Part shown: positions 1 through 8,817 of the stretch, piece by piece | Position numbering within the stretch: the stretch's first letter is position 1 | Layout of the letters: every line of letters begins with the position of its first letter | NCBI RefSeq assembly: GCF_900476395.1 | Contig: NZ_UIHB01000001.1 | Location: forward strand, 1,083,385-1,147,384 | Reading direction: 5' to 3' | DNA length: 64,000 bases | Source: Xanthomonas euroxanthea | GTDB taxonomy: Bacteria; Pseudomonadota; Gammaproteobacteria; Xanthomonadales; Xanthomonadaceae | Program-made: the position numbers and the translations under genes | Notes under the pieces: model-generated | The model's database searches: none | Told to the model about the DNA's origin: nothing | The model's input: the letters and a program-made list of their open reading frames with translations, nothing else

Positions 1-22
1 CTGCGCGCATCAGCCGCCGGCG

Positions 23-952
23 TCATTTCGCTTCCGCATGCAGTGCTGCGCACCACAGCACGCCGACCAGCAGGCAGGCGATGGCGGCCAGCTCCAGCGG
101 CGTGGGCAGGCGCATTTCCCAGGCAAAGCCGTACAGCAGCGCAAACACCGTTTCGAACACGATCATCTGGCCCACCAGGGTCAGCGGCAGCACGCGGCTG
201 GCCCGGTTCCACAAGGCGTTGCCGATCACCGAGGCCAGGATGCCCAGCAACAGCGAAATGCCCCAGAAACCCGCCCAGTCGATCGGCGCATGTGGTGCGC
301 TGCCGAGCAGGGCGGCCGGCGCCAGCAGGAGTGCCAATGCGCCGGTGACCACGCCAGTCAGCAGCGACCAATCGCCCCCGGACAGGTCCGGCCGCCGTCG
401 TAGCCAGCGCGCATTGCCGATGGAATAGGCCGACCACGACGCCAGCGCACCGAACGCACAAAGCAGGCCGGCGATGCGGGTGGCGCGATCGCTGGCGTGG
501 TGACCGGCATCGTGCTGCAAGGTGTCCAGGGCGACCAGCGCCACGCCGATGACGCACAACACGCATGGCGCAGCCAGGCGTCGCAGCTGCACCGCGCCTG
601 CGGCACGCGTGCCGATCACGGTGACCACCACCGGCAACAGGCCGATGATCAGCGCGGTCGCCGCGCTGCCGGCCCACTGCACCGCGCTGCCGAGCAGCAC
701 GTAATAGATCAGGTTGCCCAGCAGGCTCAGACGCACCAGCGCCCACCATTCGGCCCGCCCCAGCCGTGCAGCGGTCTGCCGCGCGCGCGGTGCCAGTACC
801 AGGGCGGCGACCGCGCCATAGGACAGATAACGGGCAACGGCCAGTTGCAACGGCGTAAATGCCGCAAGCAACTGCGGCGCCAGAAACACCAGTCCCCATA
901 ACGCGCCTGCACCGATGCCGCAGGCAACACCGACCATCAAGCGCTCACGCAT
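23..952 (-). CDS. EamA/DMT-family inner-membrane transporter
   Basis: A 309-residue, very hydrophobic protein with about ten predicted membrane helices. The N-terminal half begins with the small-residue helix GIGAGALWGLVFLAP, and a second homologous half follows an RRRPDLSGGDW loop. This fits the duplicated five-helix EamA (drug/metabolite transporter) fold. Such proteins export amino acids, metabolites or drugs across the inner membrane; nothing in the sequence identifies the substrate. The ATG at 952 is the first start in frame, and an alternative ATG lies five codons later. The gene stands alone, with 218 bp before the end of glnS. The family call is confident and the role is open. Confidence 0.85.
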   Translation of the reverse strand: MRERLMVGVACGIGAGALWGLVFLAPQLLAAFTPLQLAVARYLSYGAVAALVLAPRARQTAARLGRAEWWALVRLSLLGNLIYYVLLGSAVQWAGSAATALIIGLLPVVVTVIGTRAAGAVQLRRLAAPCVLCVIGVALVALDTLQHDAGHHASDRATRIAGLLCAFGALASWSAYSIGNARWLRRRPDLSGGDWSLLTGVVTGALALLLAPAALLGSAPHAPIDWAGFWGISLLLGILASVIGNALWNRASRVLPLTLVGQMIVFETVFALLYGFAWEMRLPTPLELAAIACLLVGVLWCAALHAEAK

Positions 953-1134
953 CGTGCTGCTCCTTCATGCCATGCGCCATGCAATGAAGTGCGGCACGCA
1001 GTCTCCATTGCGCTTGTTCATTACTTCAAAAGACACCGCGCTGCGGTGGCTTCGCGCTGCTTGCCTGATCTGCGGTGACAGCCATCAGCGGCCGATCGCG
1101 CCAGCCACGCCGGCTTGGCTGCCTGACGCCATAT

Positions 1135-1163
1135 CCGCGCCGGACGGCTGGCCCCCGGCGCGG
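1135..1163 (-). terminator. GC-rich hairpin downstream of glnS
   Basis: Perfect 9-bp arms at 1135-1143 (CCGCGCCGG) and 1155-1163 flank an 11-nt loop, starting eight bases past the glnS stop. No T-run follows on the minus strand, so it may act as a 3'-end stabiliser or a weak terminator rather than a classical intrinsic terminator. Confidence 0.4.
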
Positions 1164-1170
1164 TTCCGAC

Positions 1171-2910
1171 TCACTTGGCCCAGGTGTCGCGCAGGGTCAC
1201 GCTGCGGTTGAACACCGGCGTGGCAGCGCTGTGGTCGCGGCGATCGGCCACGAAGTAGCCGGTGCGCTCGAACTGGAACGACTGCTCGGGCACCGCCTGC
1301 GCCGCACTTGGCTCCACATAGCCGCGCACGCTGCGCTTGGACTCCGGGTTGAGATAGTCGCGGTAGGTCTTGCCTTCGGACTCGTCATCGGGCTTTTCCA
1401 CCGAGAACAGGCGGTCGTACAGGCGGATTTCCGCTTCCACCGCATGTGCGGCGCTGACCCAATGGATGGTGCCCTTGACCTTGCGGTTGGAACCGACCAT
1501 GCCCGGACGCGATTCCGGGTCCAGCCAGCCGCGCAGCTCGACGATCTCGCCCGCAGCGTTCTTGATCACTTCGTCCACGCGCGCAATGCCGGCACCGCGC
1601 AGGCGAATCTCGCCACCGGGCACCAGACGCTTCCAGCCCTTGGGCGGAACCTCGGCAAAATCCTCGCGCTCGATCCACAGCTCGCGTGCGAACGGCACCT
1701 CACGCGTGCCGAAGCTCTCGTCCTTGGGATGGTTGGAAAACTGCAGCGTCTCGGCGTGGCCCTCGGGCAGGTTGGTCAGCACCAGCTTGAGCGGGTCGAC
1801 CACCGCCATGCGGCGCGCCGCGGCCGCATCCAGATCCTCGCGCAGGCAGCCTTCCAGCACCGAGAAATCGATCAGCGAGTTCTGCTTGCTGATGCCGACC
1901 CGGTCCACGAACAGGCGCATCGCCGCCGGCGTATAGCCGCGCCGGCGCAGGCCCTGCAACGTGTACATGCGCGGGTCGTCCCAGCCGTCCACCAGCTGTT
2001 CTTCCACCAGCGCGGTGAGCTTGCGCTTGCTCATCACGGTGTAGTTGATGTTCAGGCGCGAGAACTCGATCTGGCGCGGCTTGGCGGCCTCGCGCGGCAG
2101 GCCCTTGTCCAGCAGCGGCTGCAGCAGCTCGGGATGGCCGGCCAGGTCCACCTTGTCCACGCACCAGTCGTAGAGCGGGCGGTGGTCTTCGAATTCCAGC
2201 GTGCACAGCGAATGGGTGATGCCTTCCACCGCATCGCCCAGCGAATGCGCGAAGTCGTACATCGGGTAGATCGGCCAGGCGTTGCCGGTGTTCTGGTGCT
2301 CGACATGCTTGATGCGGTACAGCGCCGGGTCGCGCAGGTTGATGTTGCCGCTGGCCATGTCGATCCTGGCGCGCAGGGTGCGCGCGCCATCGGGGAATTC
2401 GCCGGCCCGCATGCGCCGGAACAGGTCCAGGTTTTCCTCGACGCTGCGCTCGCGAAACGGCGAATTGCGGCCGGGCTCGGTCAGCGTGCCGCGGTACTCG
2501 CGCACCTGTTCGGCGGACAGGTCGCAGACGAAGGCATGGCCGTCGCGGATCAGTTTTTCCGCAGCCAGGTAGTACACCTCGAAGTAGTCCGAGGCATGGC
2601 GCAGCTGCGCCCATTCGAACCCCAGCCAGCGTACGTCGTCCTGGATGGCGACCACGAACTCGGGGTCTTCCTTGGCCGGGTTGGTGTCGTCCAGGCGCAG
2701 GTTGCACAGCCCGCCGAATTCGGCCGCCAGGCCGAAATCCAGGCAGATCGCCTTGGCGTGGCCGATGTGCAGATAGCCGTTGGGCTCGGGCGGGAAGCGG
2801 GTGCGGATGACCGTGTGCTTGCCGCTGGCCAGATCCTCGCGGACGATCTGGCGGATGAAGTCTTTCTTCTCCGCCGGGGCGGTGGCGTCGGTGGCTAGGG
2901 TCTCGGACAT
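1171..2910 (-). CDS. glnS: glutaminyl-tRNA synthetase
   Basis: A class I aminoacyl-tRNA synthetase of 579 residues that charges tRNA-Gln with glutamine in the cytoplasm. The HIGH signature is at residues 48-51 inside [15 protein letters not shown]. The KMSKS-loop equivalent is MSKRK at 293-297, a usual GlnRS variant. The C-terminal half is the two beta-barrel anticodon-binding region. Length matches the bacterial GlnRS family (about 550-580). The N-terminal 20 residues are a short polar extension, and the ATG at 2910 is the only convincing start. A tRNA-Gln(UUG) gene lies 53 kb away in the same window. Confidence 0.97.
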   Translation of the reverse strand: MSETLATDATAPAEKKDFIRQIVREDLASGKHTVIRTRFPPEPNGYLHIGHAKAICLDFGLAAEFGGLCNLRLDDTNPAKEDPEFVVAIQDDVRWLGFEWAQLRHASDYFEVYYLAAEKLIRDGHAFVCDLSAEQVREYRGTLTEPGRNSPFRERSVEENLDLFRRMRAGEFPDGARTLRARIDMASGNINLRDPALYRIKHVEHQNTGNAWPIYPMYDFAHSLGDAVEGITHSLCTLEFEDHRPLYDWCVDKVDLAGHPELLQPLLDKGLPREAAKPRQIEFSRLNINYTVMSKRKLTALVEEQLVDGWDDPRMYTLQGLRRRGYTPAAMRLFVDRVGISKQNSLIDFSVLEGCLREDLDAAAARRMAVVDPLKLVLTNLPEGHAETLQFSNHPKDESFGTREVPFARELWIEREDFAEVPPKGWKRLVPGGEIRLRGAGIARVDEVIKNAAGEIVELRGWLDPESRPGMVGSNRKVKGTIHWVSAAHAVEAEIRLYDRLFSVEKPDDESEGKTYRDYLNPESKRSVRGYVEPSAAQAVPEQSFQFERTGYFVADRRDHSAATPVFNRSVTLRDTWAK

Positions 2911-3225
2911 GCGCGCATCAGCAATAGGTAAACCGCAAGTTTAGGCGGTGGCACCGGTTTAGGGGTAGGCGGCGGGGGATGTTGCGTGGTGGGCCGGTGC
3001 TTTCCGCTGTGGCGTGAAGCGCCAGCAGGCCCGTTGGCCGGTGCCACCAACGCCACCCGGTGGGGCCATGGGCCTGCTCAAGTCCGCTATTGGCTGAAAC
3101 ATGTGGCTGTCGGCGAGACGGTCGCGCCGGTGGGTGAAGGCGGGCCGGGAGCGCCCGATCGGCCACGGCTGGCGGTCGCCGGCCCCGACGCGTACGCTGC
3201 GCCGACCTTCTGCAGCGAGCAGCGC
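2911..3225. other. intergenic region between glnS and the GST gene, no gene supported
   Basis: This 315-bp stretch lies between the divergent glnS and GST starts and must hold both promoters. An open frame runs through it into the GST gene, but its translation is Gly/Pro/Arg-rich with no similarity to a GST N-terminus. I see no RNA gene or strong promoter match. Confidence 0.5.
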
Positions 3226-3867
3226 ATGCCTTTGCCCCGCCTGGTGATCGGCGACAAGACCCTGTCTTCCTGGTCGCTGCGCCCGTGGCTGCTGCTGCGG
3301 CACTTCCAGGTACCGTTCGAAGAAGTCCGCCTGCCGCTGGACACGCCCGAGTTCCAGGCGCGCATTGCCGGTTATTCGCCGACGCGCAAGGTGCCGGTGC
3401 TGTGGGACGACGCCCCGCATGTCTGGGACTCGCTGGCGATCTGCGAGTACGTCAACGAGCGCTGGCTCGCCGGCCGCGGCTGGCCCGTGGACCTGGCCGT
3501 GCGTGCGCAGGCGCGCGCGGCTGCGGCTGAAATGCATTCGGGCTTCGTCGCGTTGCGCACCCAGCTGCCAATGAACCTTGCTCGTCAGCCCGGCCCCGCC
3601 CACTGGGACGCGGCCGCCGAGCGCGACATCACCCGCATCCAGGCGCTATGGGCCAGCCTGCGCGCCGAGCACGGCCATGCCGGGCAGTTCCTGTGTGGCG
3701 ACTTCGGCATTGTCGATGCCATGTTCGCCCCGGTCGCGTTGCGTTTTGCCAGCTACGGCGTACCACTGTTCGAGACTGCCGGGGATTACCTGGCCGCGCT
3801 GGATGCGCTGCCGGCACTGCGCGAGTGGACGCAGGGCGCCGAGCGCGAACGCCTGGAGCGCGGCTGA
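3226..3867 (+). CDS. glutathione S-transferase family protein
   Basis: A 213-residue cytosolic GST-like protein. The N-terminal thioredoxin fold reads LVIGDKTLSSWSLRPWLLL, with the catalytic-type Ser in SSWS, the cis-proline segment KVPVLWDD, and the glutathione-contacting DSLAICEYV segment. An all-helical C-terminal domain follows. Family members conjugate or reduce with glutathione, but the substrate is unknown. I start at the ATG at 3226 because the GST fold begins there; the open frame continues upstream without family-like sequence. The next gene starts one base after the TGA, suggesting translational coupling. Confidence 0.88.
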   Translation: MPLPRLVIGDKTLSSWSLRPWLLLRHFQVPFEEVRLPLDTPEFQARIAGYSPTRKVPVLWDDAPHVWDSLAICEYVNERWLAGRGWPVDLAVRAQARAAAAEMHSGFVALRTQLPMNLARQPGPAHWDAAAERDITRIQALWASLRAEHGHAGQFLCGDFGIVDAMFAPVALRFASYGVPLFETAGDYLAALDALPALREWTQGAERERLERG

Positions 3868-3868
3868 C

Positions 3869-4099
3869 ATGCAGATCGCGTACCGCGCCAGCCACATCAT
3901 CGACGCGCACCTGGCCAAGCACGCGTTGGAAGATGCCGGCATCACCGCCTTCGTGTTCGGCGAATCGCTATTGGGCGGTGCCGGCGAGCTGCCCGCCTTC
4001 GGCGTGCTGCAGGTCTGCGTGGCCGACCTGCACCTGAGCCAGGCGCAGGCGGTGCTGGCAGACATCGGCCTGTGCGGCGAGGTCACCCGCGCGCTGTAG
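3869..4099 (+). CDS. DUF2007-type small protein
   Basis: A 76-residue protein beginning MQIAYRASHIIDAHLAKHAL and containing ITAFVFGESLLGGAGELP. That is the pattern of the DUF2007 'putative signal transducing protein' family, which has a ferredoxin-like fold and no established activity. Its ATG lies one base after the GST stop, so the two are probably co-transcribed. The last codons belong to a tandem duplication: a degraded copy of this 3' end appears again at about 4244-4280. Confidence 0.75.
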   Translation: MQIAYRASHIIDAHLAKHALEDAGITAFVFGESLLGGAGELPAFGVLQVCVADLHLSQAQAVLADIGLCGEVTRAL

Positions 4100-4111
4100 C
4101 GCAGCACCAGT

Positions 4112-4181
4112 CGTAGGAGCGCACCGGGGCGCGACGGGGCGTTACCGGGAAAGCCTCGTCGCGCCCGGGTGCGCTCCTACG
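4112..4181. repeat. GTAG-type REP palindrome, copy 1
   Basis: Arms CGTAGGAGCGCACC and GGTGCGCTCCTACG extend to about 24 bp with one mismatch, around a loop containing GCGTTACCGGG. The GTAG tetranucleotide at the foot of a GC-rich hairpin is typical of REP sequences mobilised by RAYT transposases in Stenotrophomonas and Xanthomonas. No RAYT gene lies in this window. It sits between two convergent genes and may also act as a bidirectional terminator. Confidence 0.85.
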
Positions 4182-4288
4182 CTGGTAGGCGCTCGGGATT
4201 GATGGCGCGCATCATCCCGGCTGATGCTACCCGTTGGCGGCCCTCGGTCAGTGCGGCGAGGCCACCCGCGCTGTAGCGAAGTACCAGT

Positions 4289-4357
4289 CGTAGGAGCGCA
4301 CCGGGGCGCGACGGGCGTTACCGGGAAAGCCTCGTCGCGCCCGGGTGCGCTCCTACG
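4289..4357. repeat. GTAG-type REP palindrome, copy 2
   Basis: Nearly identical to copy 1, including the GCGTTACCGGGAAAGCCTCG loop, and in the same orientation 176 bp downstream. The flanking sequence on both sides is also repeated, so this copy arose by tandem duplication of the whole intergenic region, not by independent insertion. Confidence 0.85.
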
Positions 4358-4368
4358 ACATGCACCCA

Positions 4369-4833
4369 TCATCCTGGCTGACGCCACCCGGGCGGCGCGG
4401 CCTCCGGCGCCGCCAGCGCCCGCAGGCGTTTGAACAGCACGGTGGTTTCGGCCACGTTCCAGACCCGTAGCGCGACCTCGAAGGTGTCCAGCGGCTTGGT
4501 CAGAAAGTCCTTGGCACCCAGGCCGAGGGCGCGGTGGCGCGCGCTGCGGCTGGGGTCGGCGGTGAGCACGATCACCGGCAGGAAGTGGCCCGGATCGGAC
4601 AGCCGCGCCAGTTGTTCCAGCAGCGCGTAGCCGTCGAGCTCGGGCATCTTCAGGTCCAGCAGGATCAGGTCGGGCGCGAATGCCGACACCAGCCCCATCA
4701 CCCGCAGCGGGTCGGTGGTGGCGATGACCTGCTGGAAGCCTTCGCGCTGCAGCAGGTCTTCGAGCAGCCGCACATTGGCCGGCTCGTCGTCGACGATGAG
4801 GATGCGCGAGCCGAGGATTTCGTCGCGTGTCAT
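4369..4833 (-). CDS. single-domain response regulator (REC)
   Basis: A 154-residue CheY-like receiver with no output domain. The acidic pocket is D15-D16, the phospho-acceptor D60 (LILLDLKMPELDG), the switch Thr T91 and the conserved Lys K113 (FLTKP). About 30 residues of Ala/Pro-rich tail follow. It is the last gene of a three-gene operon and its ATG overlaps the stop of the hybrid kinase gene, so the kinase is the obvious phospho-donor. With no DNA-binding or enzymatic domain it may act by protein contact or as a phosphate sink. Its final codons (GWRQPG-stop) lie inside the duplicated 3' segment. Confidence 0.9.
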   Translation of the reverse strand: MTRDEILGSRILIVDDEPANVRLLEDLLQREGFQQVIATTDPLRVMGLVSAFAPDLILLDLKMPELDGYALLEQLARLSDPGHFLPVIVLTADPSRSARHRALGLGAKDFLTKPLDTFEVALRVWNVAETTVLFKRLRALAAPEAAPPGWRQPG

Positions 4834-6740
4834 GCCAGCAGTCCGTCGATCACAGTGAAGAATTCCGCCACGTCGAGCGGCTTGGTCAGATACGCACGCA
4901 CGCCCTGGTTACCGACGCGCGCCAGGGTGGCGGTGGTGGCATCGGCACTGATCACCACCACCGGCACGCCGGCCGTGGCCGGCTGCGCCTGCAGCTCGTG
5001 CAGCAGGTCTTCGCCGCTGCCATCGCTCAGATGCAGGTCCAGCAGGATCAGGTCCGGGACACCGTGCTGCAGCAGTTCGCGCGCCTGCGCCAGGCTGGCC
5101 GCCTCCAGCAGCTGCCATTGCGGGCGACGTTCGCTGAGGGTGCGGATCAGGGCCTGGTTGGACGGGTTGTCCTCGATGCTCAGCAGCCGGCACACGCCGC
5201 TGCCCGTGTTACTCGGCGGCACGCTGGCGCGCGCCGGCTCGCGGCGCTGCGGTTCGCCCTGCGGCAGCGCGATCCAGAAGCGTGCGCCATCGCGGCTACT
5301 GTCCACGCCGATGCGCCCACCCATCGCCTCGATCAGCCGCTTGCTCAGTGCCAGGCCCAACCCGGTGCCTTCCACCGCCGAGCGCTCTGCACCCAGCCGC
5401 TCGAACGGCGTGAACAGCCGCTCGATCTGCGCCGGCGTCAGGCCCGCGCCCTGGTCTGCGACCGTGATGCGCACCTGCTCGCCATCCGGTTGCGCGCTCA
5501 CCTGCACCTGGCCGCCGGTGCGGTTGAACTTGACCGCATTCGACAGCAGGTTGAGCAGCACCTGGCGCAGCCGCTGCGCATCGGCGCGCACCGTCCACGG
5601 CCCGTCGATGGCCGCCGGTTGCAGCGCGATGCCGTGCTTGTCCGCGTCCGGCGCGATCAGGCCCAGGGCCTCGTGGACGGCCGCACGCACCGAGATCGGC
5701 TCCGGGCTCAGGTCCAGTTGATCGGCCTCGATGCGCGCGATGTCCAGCAGCTCGGTGATCAGCCCCAGCAGGTGCCGGCCGGCGCCGAGGATATGCTGCA
5801 GATGACGGCGGTGCCCGGGTTCGGGCAGATCCATTTCCAGCACCTGCGCATAGCCCAGGATCGCATTGAGCGGCGTGCGCAATTCGTGGCTGCTGCGCGA
5901 CAGGAATTCGGTCTTTGCGCGGTTGGCGGTTTCCGCCTCGCGCCGCGCCAGTTGCGCTTCGGCCGCACGTGCGGCGAGCAGCTCGCTGGCCTGGGCCAGG
6001 CGCTGGCCGACCTGGCCCAGCTCATCGCCGGCACGCGGCTGTGGTGCCAGCGGCAGGCCTTCGCCCAGCCGGTCGGCATTGGCGGCCAGCGTGCGCAGGC
6101 GCCCGGAGAGCGCCGAGGCAAACCACGCCACCGCAAACACCGCGCCCAGGCCGCCGAGCATTGCCGCACTCAGGGTGATGATCAGGTTGCGCTGGCGCAG
6201 CCCTTGCGCCTTGGCGGTACGTACCTGCAATTGCGCGGTTTCGTAATTGCGCAGTTCGCGCAGTTCGGCACGCAGGATGTCGAGCTTGTACTTGCCGTCC
6301 CACAGCTGGCGGATCTCTTCCTCGCGGCTCAGATCCGGCGCCAGCAGACGGCGCCAGCCCTGCATCTTTTCCGCAAACAAGGGCTTGATGCGCGCGAACC
6401 GCTGCGCCTGCCCCGGGTCGGTGATGCGTTGCGACAGCCGCTCGGCCACCCGTTGCAGGCGCGGCTCGGCATCGCGGTACGGGGTGAGGAATTCATCGCG
6501 GCGCACCAGCCGATAGCCGCGCACGCCGGCTGCGGTTTCGGCCAATAGCGCGTGGGCTTCGTACAGATCGCTCAGCACTTCCAGCGTTTGCCGCACATCG
6601 TTTTCGGCAGCGATGTTCTGCCGCTCCACGCTGTAGATCGCCATCAACGCAACCGCCAGCAGCAGCAAGGGCAGGGTCACCACCGCCAGGCTCTTGCGGG
6701 TGATCGGCCAATCGTTCCAACGCACCGCCACTGCATTCAT
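4830..6740 (-). CDS. hybrid sensor histidine kinase with C-terminal receiver
   Basis: A 636-residue membrane kinase. Helix one spans about 18-36. A helical periplasmic CHASE3-like domain (about 40-185) carries the GVRGYRLVRRDEFL signature. Helix two spans about 187-210, followed by a HAMP-like linker and coiled coil to about 270. The HisKA phospho-His is H285 (SSHELRTPLN). The HATPase_c domain has its N box at N401, DQGAG at 429-433 and GTGLGLA at 459-465. A fused receiver starts near 517 with D568 and K620. Genes on both sides overlap it by four bases (ATGA), so LuxR regulator, kinase and response regulator are one translationally coupled operon. The signal is unknown. Confidence 0.93.
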   Translation of the reverse strand: MNAVAVRWNDWPITRKSLAVVTLPLLLLAVALMAIYSVERQNIAAENDVRQTLEVLSDLYEAHALLAETAAGVRGYRLVRRDEFLTPYRDAEPRLQRVAERLSQRITDPGQAQRFARIKPLFAEKMQGWRRLLAPDLSREEEIRQLWDGKYKLDILRAELRELRNYETAQLQVRTAKAQGLRQRNLIITLSAAMLGGLGAVFAVAWFASALSGRLRTLAANADRLGEGLPLAPQPRAGDELGQVGQRLAQASELLAARAAEAQLARREAETANRAKTEFLSRSSHELRTPLNAILGYAQVLEMDLPEPGHRRHLQHILGAGRHLLGLITELLDIARIEADQLDLSPEPISVRAAVHEALGLIAPDADKHGIALQPAAIDGPWTVRADAQRLRQVLLNLLSNAVKFNRTGGQVQVSAQPDGEQVRITVADQGAGLTPAQIERLFTPFERLGAERSAVEGTGLGLALSKRLIEAMGGRIGVDSSRDGARFWIALPQGEPQRREPARASVPPSNTGSGVCRLLSIEDNPSNQALIRTLSERRPQWQLLEAASLAQARELLQHGVPDLILLDLHLSDGSGEDLLHELQAQPATAGVPVVVISADATTATLARVGNQGVRAYLTKPLDVAEFFTVIDGLLA

Positions 6741-7444
6741 AGCGCGAGTCCGGCTTGGACCGCGTACACCGCGGCCTGGGTGCGATCTTTTACCTCAAGT
6801 TTCTGCAGGATTCGCTCCACATGCACTTTGACCGTGCCGGGAGAAATCCCCAGTTCAGCTGCCAGGGTGGCGTTGGTGAGGCCGCGCGGCAGCAGTGACA
6901 ACACCTGTTTCTCGCGCTTGCTGAGCGTATCGAGGCGGTCGTCCTGCACCGGCTTGCGCCGACGCGTGGCGAGCGGTTTGGCCGGTTCGGCCACCATCGC
7001 CGGCAGCAGCAGTGCGAAGGCCTGCAGCGCCTGGACGTCATCGTTGCCGGGGGCGGGGCGGTTGTCGTTCCAGGCCACGCACAGCATGCCGAGGGTGCTG
7101 CCCAGCGCATGGATCGGCATCTTGGCCTCGCGGATTTCGGCCGGGCGCGGCGGCATCAGCCACGCCGCCTCATGGCTGTCGCCGGCCGCGCTGGCTCCGG
7201 GCGGCAATGCGCGGCCGCGGCTGGCCAGCACCTGCGCACGCGGCCCGCGCTGTGCCAGCACCGCGCCATGTTCCAGGCCCAGCAACAGCAGCACCCGGCC
7301 CAGCACCGCGTCGCAGGCCTGCTCCGGCGTCTGTGCCTGGCGCAGCGCCACCGCCGCCTCCCACAGCGCCTGCCAGCGTGCGCTGTCGGATGCCTCGCGT
7401 CGCAGCGTCAGGCGCCAATCGCCAGCGTTGGTAGGGGTTTCCAT
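6737..7444 (-). CDS. LuxR/NarL-type transcriptional regulator with GAF-like N-terminus
   Basis: A 235-residue protein. The N-terminal 150 residues look like a degenerate GAF-type sensory domain (QTPEQACDAVLGRVLLLLGL; LGSTLGMLCVAW). The C-terminal 65 residues are a LuxR helix-turn-helix: LSKREKQVLSLL, then ELGISPGTVKVHVERIL. It lacks a receiver aspartate, so it is not a classical phosphorylated NarL regulator. It is promoter-proximal in the operon with the hybrid kinase, overlapping it by four bases, and is probably part of the same pathway. An 18-bp palindrome sits 22 bp upstream of its ATG. Confidence 0.85.
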   Translation of the reverse strand: METPTNAGDWRLTLRREASDSARWQALWEAAVALRQAQTPEQACDAVLGRVLLLLGLEHGAVLAQRGPRAQVLASRGRALPPGASAAGDSHEAAWLMPPRPAEIREAKMPIHALGSTLGMLCVAWNDNRPAPGNDDVQALQAFALLLPAMVAEPAKPLATRRRKPVQDDRLDTLSKREKQVLSLLPRGLTNATLAAELGISPGTVKVHVERILQKLEVKDRTQAAVYAVQAGLAL

Positions 7445-7465
7445 AGGTTCGCTCTAGGCCGATCA

Positions 7466-7483
7466 GCATATTTGAGTATATGC
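7466..7483. promoter_or_regulatory. 18-bp palindrome in divergent promoter region (possible operator)
   Basis: GCATAT-TTGAGT-ATATGC has perfect 6-bp arms. It lies between the divergent LuxR-type gene (ATG at 7444) and the exported protein gene (ATG at 7569). AT-rich dyads of this size are typical LuxR/NarL-family operators, so autoregulation by the adjacent regulator is a reasonable guess. Confidence 0.4.
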
Positions 7484-7568
7484 CACCCGGCAGAATTGTT
7501 GGGGCCGCTTGGTTTCGATACTGCGCTTGCCCGATGAGGCACCCCCATCCACCACACGGAGATTTCCC

Positions 7569-8084
7569 ATGCGTCGCACTCTGTTCTCTCTGGTTCTGGC
7601 TCTGGCTGCCACCCCGGCGCTGGCTGGCGGCGTGATGCACTACACCGACAAGGCCACGTTGCCGGCAGGCGGCGAAGAACGCGAAGTCGCGTCCCTGTTC
7701 GACACCTGGAACGCGGCGCTGGCCACCGGCAATCCGGACAAGGTGGCCGATCTGTACGCCCCGGACGGCGTGCTGCTGCCGACCGTCTCCAACGAGGTGC
7801 GCGCCTCGCGCGCGCAGATCGAAAAGTACTTCGAGATGTTCCTGACCAAGAAGCCGCAGGGCGTGGTGAATTACCGCACCGTGCGCGTGCTCGATGACGA
7901 CAGCGCAGTGGATGCCGGCGTCTATACCTTCACGCTGACCGACAAGGACGGCAAGCAGAGCAAGGTGCAGGCGCGTTACACCTTCGTGTACGAAAAGCGC
8001 GACGGCAAGTGGCTGATCATCAACCACCACAGCTCGGCAATGCCGGAAGTGGACACCGCCACCGCCTCGTTGACCAGGAAGTGA
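7569..8084 (+). CDS. exported SnoaL/DUF4440-like protein (SgcJ/EcaC family)
   Basis: A 171-residue protein with a Sec signal peptide (MRRTLFSLVLALAATPALAG, cleavage probably after ALA at about 19). A cone-shaped NTF2/SnoaL-like domain follows: SLFDTWNAALATGNPDKVAD, LYAPDGVLLP, and the family-typical ending GKWLIINHHSSAMP. Members of the SgcJ/EcaC group are annotated as hydrolases or oxidoreductases, but few have proven activity. The exported location points to a periplasmic role. The ATG at 7569 follows an ACGGAGA ribosome-binding site, and upstream in-frame codons lack a signal sequence. A 14-bp hairpin follows the stop. Confidence 0.78.
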   Translation: MRRTLFSLVLALAATPALAGGVMHYTDKATLPAGGEEREVASLFDTWNAALATGNPDKVADLYAPDGVLLPTVSNEVRASRAQIEKYFEMFLTKKPQGVVNYRTVRVLDDDSAVDAGVYTFTLTDKDGKQSKVQARYTFVYEKRDGKWLIINHHSSAMPEVDTATASLTRK

Positions 8085-8093
8085 TGCCGCATT

Positions 8094-8123
8094 GGCCGTA
8101 GTGGCTTGAAAGCCGCTACGGCC
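8094..8123. repeat. hairpin with GTAG core after the SnoaL-like gene
   Basis: GGCCGTAG-T-GGCTT, a 2-nt loop, then AAGCC-G-CTACGGCC: a 14-bp stem with one G-U pair, starting 10 bp after the upstream stop codon. The GTAG/CTAC core resembles a minimal member of the GTAG repeat family. No T-run follows, so it is at best a weak terminator or 3' stabiliser. Confidence 0.55.
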
Positions 8124-8166
8124 GGCGCCATCCAGCAGGCAATCCTCACGATTGCGGAGTTGCACC

Positions 8167-8817
8167 ATGCTGGGAATCGGCGCTTTCAAACAACGCATGC
8201 CACGTCCGGGCGAGGCGTTACCCGGACGCGAGCAGGCACTACCGCTCCACAACACCCACCTGATCAACGGCCATCCGTTGCGCGGGGAGTTCACCGGCCT
8301 GGCCCAGGTGCAATTCGGGCTTGGCTGCTTCTGGGGTGCAGAACGCAAGTTCTGGAACCTGCCAGGGGTGTACACCACGGCAGTGGGCTATGCCGGCGGC
8401 GAAACACCCAACGCCACCTACGGCGAAGTGTGTTCCGGGCAGACCGGCCACACCGAGGCGGTGTTGGTGGTCTATGACGCAGAGAAGGTGTCGTTCGCGC
8501 AACTGCTGCGCACGTTCTGGGAAAGCCACGACCCCACCCAGGGCATGCAGCAGGGCAACGATGTGGGTACGCAGTACCGCTCGGCGATCTATTGCACGAC
8601 ACAGGCACAATACGACGCCGCGCTAGCCAGCCGCGATGCGTACCAGCAGCAGCTGGACGCCGCCGGGTATGGCGCCATCACCACGGAGATCCGTTTCCCG
8701 GCGCCCACGTTCTATTACGCCGAAGACGATCACCAGCAGTATCTCGCCAAGCATCCCAACGGCTATTGCGGGCTTGGCGGAACGGGAGTGAGCTGCCCGA
8801 TCGGGCTGGATGCCTGA
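8167..8817 (+). CDS. msrA: peptide methionine sulfoxide reductase MsrA
   Basis: A 216-residue MsrA that reduces methionine-S-sulfoxide in proteins, with electrons normally from thioredoxin. The catalytic motif [11 protein letters not shown] holds the nucleophilic Cys. The family blocks [26 protein letters not shown] and [20 protein letters not shown] are all present. C-terminal [14 protein letters not shown] supplies recycling cysteines. The roughly 45 residues before the catalytic motif match the longer E. coli-type N-terminus. The ATG at 8167 has a GCGGAG ribosome-binding site; an in-frame TTG at 8152 is less likely. A strong intrinsic terminator lies 128 bp downstream. Confidence 0.96.
   Translation: MLGIGAFKQRMPRPGEALPGREQALPLHNTHLINGHPLRGEFTGLAQVQFGLGCFWGAERKFWNLPGVYTTAVGYAGGETPNATYGEVCSGQTGHTEAVLVVYDAEKVSFAQLLRTFWESHDPTQGMQQGNDVGTQYRSAIYCTTQAQYDAALASRDAYQQQLDAAGYGAITTEIRFPAPTFYYAEDDHQQYLAKHPNGYCGLGGTGVSCPIGLDA

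Noticed and set aside
1075-2898. 607-codon open frame on the + strand
   Set aside because: It is antisense to glnS. The Gln/His/Arg-rich translation is what high-GC third positions produce, with no domain.
2986-3225. N-terminal extension of the glutathione transferase
   Set aside because: The 80 extra residues have no family similarity, and the GST fold begins at the ATG at 3226.
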